From Saccopteryx bilineata (taxonomy: Eukaryota > Chordata > Mammalia > Chiroptera > Emballonuridae), in NCBI RefSeq assembly GCF_036850765.1, contig NC_089490.1, positions 241,738,442 through 241,802,441 on the forward strand: a stretch of DNA of 64,000 bases. The letters run 5' to 3'. Below, piece after piece: positions 11,692 to 21,700 of this stretch. Both the position numbers and the translations under genes were made by a program. The notes beneath the pieces were generated by a model. It saw nothing but the letters and a program-made list of their open reading frames with translations. It had not been told where the DNA came from and ran no database searches. Position 1 is the stretch's first letter, and each line of letters begins with the position of its first letter.

Positions 11692-11806
11692 CTGCCATTC
11701 AAAGCTTCCTCAATGAGAAAATTTTAAAACTTCTTAAATTCTTTGTTATAATCTTCAGGTGGACACTAAGTGATGACTTCGTATGATTTTTCCACATCCT
11801 TAAAAT
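11692..11806 (-). pseudogene. UGT3A pseudogene exon 3 with two in-frame stops
   Basis: A 115-nt exon between acceptor CTAG above 11806 and donor GTATTT below 11692. It takes one base from exon 2 and gives two bases to exon 4. The frame encodes DFKDVEKSYEVIT, stop, CPPEDYNKEFKKF, stop, NFLIEEALNG. The stops are TAG at 11766-11768 (codon 79, Trp in human as I recall it) and TAA at 11724-11726 (codon 93, Phe in human). The splice sites and the rest of the reading are well kept, so the stops are point changes and not an alignment artefact. Confidence 0.9.
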
Positions 11807-12305
11807 CTAGAAAAATAACAATCACTTAAAAATATTAAATATATCACACAACAGGATTAACATTAGCTTGATTATATCAACATTTGTTTGTTCCAATAAA
11901 TCTACATGCACTTGAATAGTTGCCTTTTGAACCATTATTGTTTGGTTTGCTTTCTTATTCATTCAATCTTATAAACTGAAAACATTTATTGACAACCTTA
12001 CAATGATTCAGGAATGCTTTTTAATTGAAAGTAATAAAAGCTTCCATTTAAAGATTTTATTGAAGGTAGGGCTATTTGTCTCACTGGGAGGGAAGAAAAC
12101 AAAATTAATTGAGTTTCATATAATTTGTCTAGGTGGCATACATTGGAAGTGGGATAGTATTATTTAAATAAAGGTCTCTTTCATTCCATAGCCTCTGCTC
12201 TTTCTGTCATGGATACATTTATTTTTATTACTTAAGTTGATACATCCAAATAGTAATTTGTTCCAGTAAAAAGTACTAAATGGCTTCGTTAAAACTGTAG
12301 TTTTC

Positions 12306-12708
12306 GCCCTGGCCGGTTGGCTCAGCGGTAGAGCGTCGGCCTAGCGTGCGGAGGACCCGGGTTCGATTCCCGGCCAGGGCACATAGGAGAAGCGCCCATT
12401 TGCTTCTCCACCCCTCCGCCGCGCCTTCCTCTCTGTCTCTCTCTTCCCCTCCCGCAGCCAAGGCTCCATTGGAGCAAAGATGGCCCGGGCGCTGGGGATG
12501 GCTCTGTGGCCTCTGCCTCAGGCGCTAGAGTGGCTCTGGTCGCAACATGGCGATGCCCAGGATGGGCAGAGCATCGCCCCCTGGTGGGCAGAGCGTCGCC
12601 CCCTGGTGGGCGTGCCGGGTGGATCCCGGTCGGGCGCATGCGGGAGTCTGTCTGACTGTCTCTCCCTGTTTCCAGCTTCAGAAAAATGCAAAAAAAAAAA
12701 AAAAAAAA
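12306..12708 (+). mobile_element. Ves-type SINE (long body)
   Basis: Full tRNA-like head at 12306, long body, and a pure poly-A tail. A 15-bp target duplication, AAAACTGTAGTTTTC, lies at 12291-12305 and 12709-12723. It sits in UGT3A intron 2. The uninterrupted poly-A suggests a recent insertion. Confidence 0.93.
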
Positions 12709-13099
12709 AAAACTGTAGTTTTCTATACCTCTACTTACACTTGGCTCCTCCCCTAGTACCCATGTCTAATATAATATGGGTCCATTTTTGATGTTTGACT
12801 GCTGACAGATTCCAAGCCCTATCTTACTCTCCTTTTTCTGGGCCCCATTTGGGGAAACTGGTAAGAAAGTCTGAGTGCTCTGTTCCTTCTCCCTAGTGAG
12901 AGTTTCAAAACATGCAAGTCAGGTCAATGAGGGTGAGCCCTCATCCTATCCCAACCCACTACCCACAGTGTAAACTCAGGCCAGTCCTTCTTCCTCGCTC
13001 TGGAAAGTGATTTTTCAGATTTTCTTGGGAGACTGAGCTGCTCTTCCAAAATATCCTTATTTGAGTAGAACATTTCATATTCTCAATGCCTGTGTGTCT

Positions 13100-13620
13100 T
13101 CCTCAGTCATAACATCCAACCAAATTGTGTGTAGGAGTTGGGAATAGGTTAATGTATATTCCATACATTGAAGCTCCCATAACCAGTCTTAGTGAAATTA
13201 CTGAGTCTTTCCAAGTATCTACTGGAAAAGGCTTTGCAGTCATAGATTTGGGTAATACGTTCTTTTCAGCACCTATTTCAAACCTGCCACTTCAGTTTGC
13301 CTTACCTTGGAAGGGACAGTTAACTGGCTGCACATTGGGTACTTCACAATCTCACGATTGGCCATGACCTTTGTTGGCAAGACCTTCACCACATCCAGCT
13401 TTCTCCAGGAGCATGGGTATGGCATTACACTGAGTACATACTCTTCCAAGGAGATTAATCTGACATACTCGCTCAGTATAGAAAAACACTCACAAAGGGG
13501 CCCACACAAAGGGCTATGAGATTGCTTCCACAAAAGCTCAAGGTCCAGTACCCTTGTTAAATTCCTGGGAATCATTTGGCCAGTTAAAGTAATCTCTATC
13601 CCTGAAACTGTCAAGAAATA
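13100..13620 (+). mobile_element. Degenerate endogenous retrovirus pol (reverse transcriptase) remnant
   Basis: Conceptual plus-strand translation in two frames resembles the reverse-transcriptase core of an old endogenous retrovirus: a beta-strand containing the first catalytic Asp region near 13236-13275, then a decayed second catalytic motif near 13410-13450. Frameshifts and stops break the reading, and the catalytic Asp pair is not preserved. No flanking LTR pair is obvious. It is non-functional. The family assignment is only approximate. Confidence 0.5.
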
Positions 13621-14027
13621 ATACTGGGCTTCCAGTCCAAGATGATAGCATAAGAAAACCCTGAATTCACCTTCTCATATTCTATAAACACGTAGAATCT
13701 ACACCTACAGACAGAGCAATTTCTCTTGAAGACAAACTGTAATGCTCATTCATTCCAAATGAGAGATCACCTAGAAATGCATTGGAGAGACAGAGACATG
13801 ATGTTGTGGGAACAATCCCAACCCCAGTGCACTGGCGTGCATCAGGGAGAGATCATTGACGGGCCATGTACAGACTCACATAGTACCCCAAATGGCAAAA
13901 ACGTCTGGTGTCTGTCCAAATTGTAATACAATAGGCACAGCCATCAGTGTCCCCCAAACTGTAGACACTTCAGCAACTTCCTTTTATGCCTCCTGTAGTT
14001 CTTCTGACCACCTATAAAGGCTGTATC

Positions 14028-14480
14028 AGTTTCCTACAGCTGCTTTAACAAATTACTGTAAACTTAGTGGCTTAAAACAATGCACATTTATTATCTTATA
14101 GTTCTGGAGATTAAAAGTCCAAAACACGTCTCACTAGGATAAAAGCAAGGTGGGGGCAGACCTGCATTCTTTCTGAAGGATGTAGAGGTTGAACTGTCTT
14201 GTCTTTTCCAGCTTTTAGCAGCTTTCTTCATTCCTTGGACCACGGCCTCCTTCCAATTGGCAAATCACATCTCTCTGACTTTTCTTAGCACCATCACATT
14301 TACTTTTGTATTCTCCTGTCACTGTATTTAAAGAAGGACTTCTTGGAATTACATTGGGCCCATAGGGACAATCCAGGATCATTTCTCCATCTCAAGCTCT
14401 TTTTACAACCACATCTGCGAAGTCCCTTCGCCATCCGGCATATTCACTGGTTCCAGGGATTAGGACATGGAGTATCTTTG
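14028..14480 (-). mobile_element. MaLR-type LTR remnant (MLT/MST-like)
   Basis: The sequence 'GTATCAGTTTCCTACAGCTG' followed by 'GTGGCTTAAAACAA' and 'AGTTCTGGAGATT' is the reverse complement of the end of a mammalian MaLR LTR. The rest is decayed. The frames at 14343-14771 overlap it and the following sequence, and match nothing I recognise. Confidence 0.55.
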
Positions 14481-14917
14481 GGGAACATTCTCTTCCCACT
14501 ACATTCTGCTCTCTGTACCTCCAACACTCATGTCCATCCCACATGCACCTTATTTGCAGACATTGAGCCAAGCTCTACTCCTGAAGGGACAAATGAATAT
14601 GCTACTTCAAAGCCTCAGAAATGCCCATTATTGGGGAATATTGGGAGAAACTCTAGACTCTTAAAACAGAAACTTAACGATAAGTCTGGAGGGATTCATG
14701 AACTCCCCAAACTGTATATGGATTTTGATGCAAATATGTTTGTTAAAGGGGTGAATTGTTTCTCTGGATAAGAGTGAATTCCCATGCAGAACATCAAAAT
14801 ACAAGGTCTGTAGCTTTTAAAAGTTTCTCAAAGTTCTGGGGAACTACCAATTTAATTTTTAATCTAACATTTTAATTATATGTAATTATAATTTTTAAAA
14901 TTCAGAACAATACAATA

Positions 14918-15128
14918 ATAGGCCTGACCTGTGGTGGCACAGTGGGATAAAGCATCGACCTGGAACACTGAGGTTGCCGGTTCGAAACCTTGGGCTTGCC
15001 TGGTTCAAGGCACATATGGGAGTTGATGCTTCTTGCTCTTCCCCCTTCTCTCTCTCTCTCTCTCTTTCTCTCTCATTCCTCTCTCTCTAAAAATCAATAA
15101 ATAAAATTTTAAAAAGTCTTAAAAAAAA
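14918..15128 (+). mobile_element. Short SINE, GGCCTGACCTGTGG type
   Basis: tRNA-derived head followed by a CT-rich body and A-rich tail. A 14-bp target duplication, AGAACAATACAATA, is at 14904-14917 and 15129-15142. Confidence 0.9.
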
Positions 15129-15490
15129 AGAACAATACAATATAGCTGTTTAATCAGATCTGCAGTAAAGGCAGTTGTAAAAGATTATACCTATAAATGG
15201 TGTTCAGTAAAAAATATAGAGCTTATTCTAGAAGGTGACTAAAATGGTTTTAAGCAGGAACTCCAACAAATGTTTGTATGCTATAACATTCAGAGCAGCG
15301 TTATTCACAATATTCAAAAGATGGAAAAAAAGTATCCACCAACAGATGAATGGATAAATTAAATACATATACACATATTGGAATATTATTCAGCCCTCAA
15401 AAGGAAGAAAATTCTGATACATGCTACAACTCGGATGAGACTTGAAGACATTATATCATTGGAAATAAGTCAGACAGCAAAGGAGAAGTA

Positions 15491-15698
15491 CGGGTTGGGA
15501 CAAAAGGAGGTTTCCAGCTGTGAGTACATGGAACACAGTTTACTCTTGCATTATTATACTGCTCACAAAAATTAGGGGATATTTCAAAAATGAATATGAA
15601 GCGATAAAATATCCCCTAATTTTTGTAAGCAGTATATTTATTAACTATTGTATTATTTTCTATACAAACAACTGTAACCCTACTTTATCCCCAGCCTG
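15491..15698. mobile_element. Mariner-type MITE inserted in L1
   Basis: Ends GGGTTGGGACAAAAGGAGGT and its approximate complement ACCCTACTTTATCCCCAGCC, flanked by TA at 15489-15490 and 15699-15700. Related copies are at 50801-50931 and 54914-55044. It contains a second MITE at 15559-15632. Confidence 0.85.
15559..15632. mobile_element. 74-bp palindromic TA-flanked MITE
   Basis: Arms CTGCTCACAAAAATTAGGGG and CCCCTAATTTTTGTAAGCAG are nearly perfect inverted repeats around a loop of about 20 bp. TA flanks both sides (15557-15558, 15633-15634), as for Tc1/mariner insertions. It is inserted inside the mariner MITE at 15491-15698. Confidence 0.88.
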
Positions 15699-16309
15699 TA
15701 TTGTATAATTCCATTTATATAAGCTATCCAGAATAGTCGAATTATAAGAGAAATAGAGTAGAATAATGGTTGTCAGGGGCAGAGGACAATAGGTAACTAG
15801 CAGTTATTGTTTAATGTGTACAGAGTTCCAGTTCATGATCATGAAAAAGTCCTGAAAATGGATGGTGGTGATGATTGCACCACAATTGGAATGAACTTAA
15901 GGGTCAGTCAACTTGACATTGTCAAGTTTATGTTATGTATATTTACCACAATAAAACATTTAAAAGAAATTTTCACAGGAAAAAAAATACTGTTTTGAAA
16001 CAATCTGAACAATAACAAAAAGTGAAGTCACCTTTAAAGTTTTATACTTTATCAGAATTTTGTTCCCCAAAGATGCTGTTTAACATTGGATTTTTTAAAA
16101 ACAAAACTTCAGTTTTGTTAGATTGAGCAATCTAAAGCTTAAAGTCCTATATCCAACATAATCATTAACCTACCATGAGACCTTGAGTAAATTATTTAAG
16201 TTCTTTGGGCTGCTGTTTTCTTGTCTGTCAACAGAAAAGAGTTGGTAAGATTTATGTGCTGATATTAGCTGAAAATTGTTTGGATTCAATGACCCAAAAG
16301 AGTCTCCAG

Positions 16310-16469
16310 CACTGGCCAGGTAGCTCAGTTGGTTAGAGTGTCATCCCCATATATCAAGGTTGTGGGTTCTATTCCTAGTCAGGGCACATACAAGAATCAA
16401 TCAATGAACACATAAATAAGTGGAACAAATCAATGTTTCCCTATCTTTTTCTCTATTAAAAAAAAAAAG
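16310..16469 (+). mobile_element. Short SINE with 'GGCCAGGTAGCTCAGTTGG' head
   Basis: tRNA-like head (GTAGCTCAGTTGGTTAGAG) and a weakened B-box region, ending in poly-A near 16469. It is in UGT3A intron 2, more diverged than the long Ves copies. Confidence 0.8.
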
Positions 16470-16990
16470 AATCGCTACTCATAAACTCATGAGCATTCAC
16501 TGAATTTTCAAGACAGCAAGATCATTTCAACGATAGAGCCTCATCATATTTGCATAAATGACTGTCAGAGAAAGCTTCCTCAAATTTCAGACATCATTTT
16601 AAAAAAAAGTAATCTATGCTATAGAAAAAGGAAAGTGATGCTTACCTATTAGAAATCTAAATTGCCAAACATTTCTATTCAACATATTTTCAAGCCATGT
16701 TATAAAGTGAAATTTATCAAAAGATTCTGTAATAATGTGAAGGGTTGTGTAGAATGAAGTAGATGTCCAGGTTAGGGAGGAAAATATAACACTACGGCGT
16801 GTGGAACTCTAGTCAACAAATTTAAGAAGTTTTCTAGCACCTTATATAAACACACACACGCACACATTCATTTTTCATTCTTACAATCCAATTAAATTTT
16901 TAGAACTATTTGAAAAGCCCATCTACTCAAAAGTCATTGTTGTCTTTTGTCTGCAGTGGAAGATATTAAGAATTAGTGGGAAAAAGATAC

Positions 16991-17092
16991 CTGACATTAC
17001 TGAATTTTCTCTCTGGCAAAACATGGCGACATTATGGCCATGATCGTGAAGAATCTGAGATACCCGGTCCATCAGTAGATAATGACTTCCAC
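16991..17092 (-). pseudogene. UGT3A pseudogene exon 2
   Basis: A 102-nt exon with acceptor TTTCTAG above 17092 and donor GTATCT below 16991. It encodes GGSHYLLMDRVSQILHDHGH and continues NVAMFCQRENSVMS (codons 32-65). This is the conserved acceptor-side start of UGT3 proteins, containing the HDHGH region. The exon is open and shows no lesion. Confidence 0.9.
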
Positions 17093-17265
17093 CTAGAAAC
17101 AATGAACAACTTCATTTTTGTAATGATGAGAATAGAAGTTCTGAGGTTGATAGGATGAAAAAGCCAGATAAGGAAGAGAAGGGGTCTTGAAACAGAAAGT
17201 TGATGTTGAGTAAAAGAGATGAACTTGATCAATTTCTCCATCTCCCTCTGAGTGAGCCCCTAGGC

Positions 17266-17573
17266 CAGGAGTTGGGAACCTATGGCTCATGAGCCAGATG
17301 TGGCTCTTTTGATGGCTGCATCTGGCTCACAGACAAATCTTTAATAAAAACATAATAACGTTAAAAATATAAAACATTCTCATGTATTACAATCCATTCA
17401 TTTCCTACTGCTCATGTTCATGGTTGCGGGTGGCTGGAGCCAATCACAGCTGTCCTGGACAACACCAAATTTTTATTGGATAATGTGTAAGGTACACAGG
17501 TTGTTGTATGGCTCTCATGGAATTACATTTTAAAATATGTGGTGTTCATGGCTCTCTCAGCCAAAAAGATTCC
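17266..17573. mobile_element. hAT MITE, family B (CAGGAGTTGGGAACC)
   Basis: Left end CAGGAGTTGGGAACCTATGG. An 8-bp duplication, CCCTAGGC, lies at 17258-17265 and 17574-17581. The right terminal bases seem to be lost, because the sequence ends GATTCC where the left end predicts a CCTG-type terminus. It is in UGT3A intron 1, about 170 bp from exon 2. Confidence 0.85.
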
Positions 17574-17581
17574 CCCTAGGC

Positions 17582-19589
17582 CATGCACCCAGAGACTACT
17601 GGCCCAAATCCCTCACTTGTGGCAGATTTCCATCAAATATTCCCTCTTGTGACTCATAGGCTCCCTCTCGGTGTGACGATGTCTCAGTGCATATGCCTTA
17701 AGGGGTTTCTGACGCGAAGGTACATGCTGCATTTTAGCCAAGGTTTAGTGGAGACACCACTGTCCTATAGAAATAACTGCACTGTTAGAAATGTTGGCAT
17801 GTGAGTGTGGATGGTCTAACTAACTGACAATCAATGAGAGGCGTTTCTGAAGTCTTTCTCTTTGGAAATTTGTGCTAGTATAGGAACCAGAAATGTGTGG
17901 ATTTGAATATGAGTCCCAGAAACAGCGATTGGGGCAGAAGGATGTGGAGCTACCACTTGAAGTCAAAATCCTTGAGATTGAAGGCTTTGTAGGCTGTTTT
18001 ATGTATTTGCTAGGCCGTTTCTCAGTCAGAGCCTGAATTTTACAGAACATCAAGTCACAACATCCAAGATAACGGTGAGTGCATGGGGTGGGCCTGCAGG
18101 GCCCTACATACTTGAGAGACTGAGGATCCACCCACCCTAGGACAATCTTGGGATCCTAAGGAAAGAGAAGATTGATTCTCAGGGGAGGTTCAAGTCCCAT
18201 CACATCAATGTCTCCTCCTAGAACCAGTTTCAACAGAAGTCCTTTGTTTGAATCTAAGGTCCCAGTCACAGGGAAAGACCAGGAGAGAAGAGTTTGGAGA
18301 TGAGTGTTAGAGGAGTGGAGCTGGTGTGGAGGAATGGTGTGGTTATTTCTGAGGGTTGTGTTTTTTTGAATATCCAAACTTGTATAGTCTGGAGTAATGG
18401 GATATATAAAGTACAGATCTCCCACACCTTTTGCCCACGTTTTAATCCTTGAAACACCTAAAAACTGGGAAGAAGATGGTGACCACATATGCACCCAGTC
18501 ATAAAGGGTCTCTGTGAGCTCAAGGGCATTCTGGGGTGGAGAGGAGGCTTCCAGGCCCTCACCCCACACCAGTCTGCCTGGCATCTGAGGCAGGAGAACA
18601 GGAGCTCTTAAGAGGTGGGTAAGTTCTTTTACTTCATTGCTACTAACAATCAGGGAGATTTAAAATAAAATTTCAAATGGAATGGAATTACAGGGTTTCT
18701 TTAAGAGTGATTTTTAAAACCCTCCAATGAAAACGGCATGAGATAGAAGGTGTGGAGAGGACCCTGGGGCTGGAGAGCCCGAGTCAATCCAGGTGTGGCT
18801 GTGAGAGATGTCGGCGAGCTCTTGCAGAAGGCAACTTTCTCCCCCAACCCTTCACTTCCCGCTCAGGAAAATACCGTGGGGACCGAATCGGGGGATTTAT
18901 GGTTCTTTCTAGCTCAAAAATCCACTAATTCTCGGTGATCTGAAAGATATCTAAAAGAGCTCACTGACTGTCCATTGAAATAGTCTTGAGAGAGCTCTAT
19001 TCTATGATGACCCCTTTATCCTCCTATATTTTTCCCTTTTATCTTCTATTCACTTTGGTACAAAAAGTAAAGGAAATAAAACTGAGGCCACAAAATGCAG
19101 AATTAACGGCCCCAAGAGTCGTTCAAAGAAGCCCAGCAGCAGGGCAGAAAGGAAGGGGGGGGGGTGCCCAGGGTCCATTCCTCAGCCCACCTGAAATCTC
19201 CAGGTTTCCTCTACATAACAACACTCCACCCTCCTGTCTTTTAAACATCCTCCCTGCTCCACCCTGGCTCCTGTGAAATCTCAGAAAGAAAGCTGCTGCT
19301 GCTGCTCGCCAAGCCCCTTTCCCAGACCTCCAGGGGCCGTACGTGCGGGCCACCCTCTCCGGAACTGCTGCCTCCCTCTGAATGTCCACTTGCTCTCTGG
19401 AGGCGACCGCCCGGGACCCCCTGCACCGGGCTTGACCCACACATCTGTCCCCAGCCCCTCACCATACACACAAAGGCGCCCATCTCTTCATCCTCCAGGA
19501 AGGGGCAAAACCTGCCCAACGCTGTTTGCAAGAGCCTTGGATTGGTTTCCCGGGACGCACCTGTCTGAATTCTTCGGTCAAGCACTCAC
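17582..19589. other. UGT3A intron 1, promoter-proximal part
   Basis: No recognisable gene or young repeat. The base composition becomes GC-richer from about 19100 toward exon 1. Open frames at 18156-18584 and 19123-19626 on both strands overlap one another and have no match I recognise. Confidence 0.45.
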
Positions 19590-19683
19590 CCATAAAAGTC
19601 ACAGTGAGGATTTTGGCAGCCTCTGAGAGCAGCAGCCCAAGCAGAAGGAAGCCCACTAGCAGCAGCGCCCGCTGCCCAGCCAT
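19590..19683 (-). pseudogene. UGT3A pseudogene exon 1 with start codon
   Basis: ATG at 19681-19683. The first 31 codons encode MAGQRALLLVGFLLLGLLLS, a hydrophobic signal peptide, then EAAKILTVTFM. The donor is G|GTGAGTG below 19590. The start matches that of human UGT3A proteins. The ER signal is intact, and the damage lies in exons 3 and 4. The upstream 19684-19880 is GC-rich and presumably promoter-proximal, but I see no clear TATA box on this strand. Confidence 0.9.
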
Positions 19684-20611
19684 GCTCGCTCAGGTAGAAG
19701 CAGCGGACCGCGCCCTGCGCTGTGGGCCCTGCGCGGCCACGCGGAGGCAACTGCGCCCCCGCACGGGAGGAAAGACGCTGGTGAGAGCTTGCGAAGAGGC
19801 GAAAGGAGGCTCTCGCCTGATTCTCTCCCTTCGGTCCCCCTCAGCCCTTCTGCCACTCCGCCCTTGGTGCACGCCCCACTAGGTACTCTGTCCCCATCCC
19901 CCTTAGCGGGAAGGAGGGGTTAGCCAGCTGATACTTAACCCCTCTGACAGCTAATTCCCACACTCTCTCTATAAAAAACGCTCCGACCCAGGAAAGGTGG
20001 GGACTTATGAAACCATGTCTGTGACAGTTCCACTTAACAGGGACTGAGCCTCATCTCCGTTTTATGGACCCTTCCCTGAACTTAGGGAACTCCAGCAACT
20101 ATCTAACTGTTTCTGTTACCTACTACCCTCTCCAGTTCCTGCTGCCCCAGCTACCTGCTTCAAGGATCTGCTGGTGTCCCAAGCTCAAGGACACTAGTCT
20201 CTGTCCTTGGGAGTGGTTTGTTTCTGCTCTGGAAGCGAATCCCTAAGAGAAATCCACCTACCACTCCAGGATGACATCATGACAGCCTCTCTCATAGATG
20301 TAGTTTATCCATGAAAGGGTGCTACTGTCCTAAGTCTCCAAGTTCAGGTCTTTATCCCCAGGCCTGAACCTCTAAAGCTGAGGCTATAATTCTGAGTGAG
20401 CATCAATCACCACACAGGACTGAGGAATCTGTTAGAGCCTCCTCAAACACAAGCTGGGACATCCTTTAACTCTGCCCTTCATACATACAGTCAGACTCGG
20501 GAAGGACAGGGCATGCAAACTCCAGAATTCATCTTTGCATTTTCTGTCCTCAAAACAAGATTGGCTTTAGTGACGGTTTTTAGTGCAACTCTATAACAGG
20601 CACAGAAGAGG
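19684..20611. other. 5' flank of the UGT3A pseudogene
   Basis: GC-rich to about 19900, then ordinary sequence. I recognise no coding exon, RNA gene or repeat. Several overlapping frames on both strands reflect the composition. Confidence 0.4.
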
Positions 20612-21700
20612 CTTGAACTTAAGACCTGAAACCAGGAAACTCCTAGAAGAAAATACAGGCAGTAAGCTCTTTGACAGCAAGCAGTCTTGGTGATGATTTT
20701 TTTGATTTTGCACCAAAAGCAAAGGCAACAAAAGCTAAGATAAACAAGTGGGACCATATCAAACTAAAAAGCTTCTGCACAGCAAAGGAAACCATTCACA
20801 GAATGAAAAGGCAACTTAACAAGTGGGAGAAAATAGTGACAAACCATATATCTGATAAAGTGTGAATGTCAAAAATACATAAAGATTCATATAACTCAAT
20901 ATAAAAAAATTGGTGAATAGACATTTATCCAAAAAAGACATACAGATAGCCAACAGGTGCATGAAAAGGTGCTCAACATCACTACTCTCAGGGAAATGCA
21001 AATCAAAATCACAATGAGAATGGCTGTTAGCAAAACAAAACAAAACAAAACAAAAAAAACCTCCACAAAATACATTGAGTGTTGGTGAGGATGTGGAGAA
21101 AAGGGAACCCCTAGGCACTGTTGAAGGGAAGATAAATTGGGGAAGCCACTGCAGAAAACAGTATAAAGTTTTCTCAAAAAGTAAAAACAGAACTATCATG
21201 TTGTAAGGTCGGTGAATAATGGGGGATGGTCACGTGGGGAACCCAGACCTGCGAACTTTGGCTAGGACCACCCACAAGCAAGCGTGCCAAAAGAAGCTTG
21301 GCAGGAGCCCTTTGGAAAAAAGCGACTGTCTGTCAGCCAGTGAGATTTCGCTACGTCATATTAGCCGGACATCCCTAGAGGACCCCTTTAAATATCTCCC
21401 ACCGACTTCCCTGGCCTCCATCTTTCCTCGGGGCCAGGGAACCTTGCCGGATGGGATGCGCTCTGTACTCAATAAAGCCTTTTGTTATTCCACACTTGGT
21501 GCTCTGGCCCCTTCCTTCCTTCTCGGTGGGGAAAAATACCTTACACATGTGACCCAGCAATTCCACGCCTGGATGAAATAAAAATAGTAACTTGAAAAGA
21601 CATAAGCACCCCCTGTTCACTGCAGCATTATCAGAGCAGTCAAGATATGGAAGCAGCCTACGTGCCCCTCAACACAGGAAAGGATACAGAAAAGGTGACA
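20612..21700 (+). mobile_element. L1 ORF2 3' fragment interrupted by a solo LTR
   Basis: Plus-strand sequence matches the C-terminal part of L1 ORF2: 'AAGACCTGAAACCAGGAAAC', 'AAAAGCTTCTGCACAGCAAA', 'GAAATGCAAATCAAAATCAC', then the end of 'ACAGAACTATCATG'. It resumes after the LTR with 'GTGACCCAGCAATTCC'. Frameshifts and stops are frequent, so it is dead. Confidence 0.85.
21202..21545 (+). mobile_element. Solo LTR of an endogenous retrovirus
   Basis: A 344-bp unit begins TGTAAGG and ends CCTTACA, a perfect 7-bp terminal inverted repeat. The 5-bp duplication CATGT is on both sides (21197-21201 and 21546-21550). Inside, TTTAAATA near 21388 fits a TATA-like element and AATAAA at 21471-21476 fits a polyadenylation signal on the plus strand. 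No internal retroviral genes are present, so it most likely arose by LTR-LTR recombination. The 5-bp duplication alone does not fix the class. Confidence 0.9.

Larger units (their letters stand above)
15255..15970 (+). mobile_element. L1 3' fragment carrying nested mariner MITEs
   Basis: Sequence such as GATGAATGGATAAATTAAAT, ATTATTCAGCCCTCAAAAGG and CAGACAGCAAAGGAGAAGTA is typical of the far 3' end of L1 ORF2/3' UTR. The homology breaks at 15489 and resumes at 15699 around a TA-flanked insertion. Confidence 0.8.
11807..16990. other. UGT3A intron 2
   Basis: Contains the SINEs, LTR and pol remnants and the L1/MITE nest listed separately. 12730-13095, 13625-14025, 14480-14915 and 16470-16990 show no recognisable feature. 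Confidence 0.55.
155..19683 (-). pseudogene. UGT3A-family UDP-glycosyltransferase pseudogene, exons 1-5 (3' end outside window)
   Basis: UGT3 enzymes are ER-membrane glycosyltransferases that move a sugar from a UDP-sugar to small lipophilic acceptors. In human, UGT3A1 uses UDP-GlcNAc and UGT3A2 uses UDP-glucose or UDP-xylose. Five exons are recognisable at 19590-19683, 16991-17092, 11692-11806, 2352-3350 and 155-386. All have AG/GT borders and compatible phases, and together they cover about residues 1-358 of a protein that is about 523 residues in human. Two lesions are seen directly: stops at codons 79 and 93 in exon 3, and a SINE inside exon 4. The exons holding the UDP-sugar signature and the C-terminal membrane anchor should lie left of base 1. 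Exon-intron structure excludes a processed copy. I cannot tell from this window whether it is orthologous to UGT3A1 or UGT3A2, so no symbol is given. Confidence 0.9.

Noticed and set aside
12306..12380. tRNA gene
   Set aside because: The tRNA-like A and B boxes belong to the SINE head; there is no cloverleaf with a proper acceptor stem, and the sequence continues into the SINE body.
155..19683. An intact UGT3A gene
   Set aside because: Exon 3 has two in-frame stops and exon 4 contains a SINE, so no full-length product is possible from this copy as sequenced.
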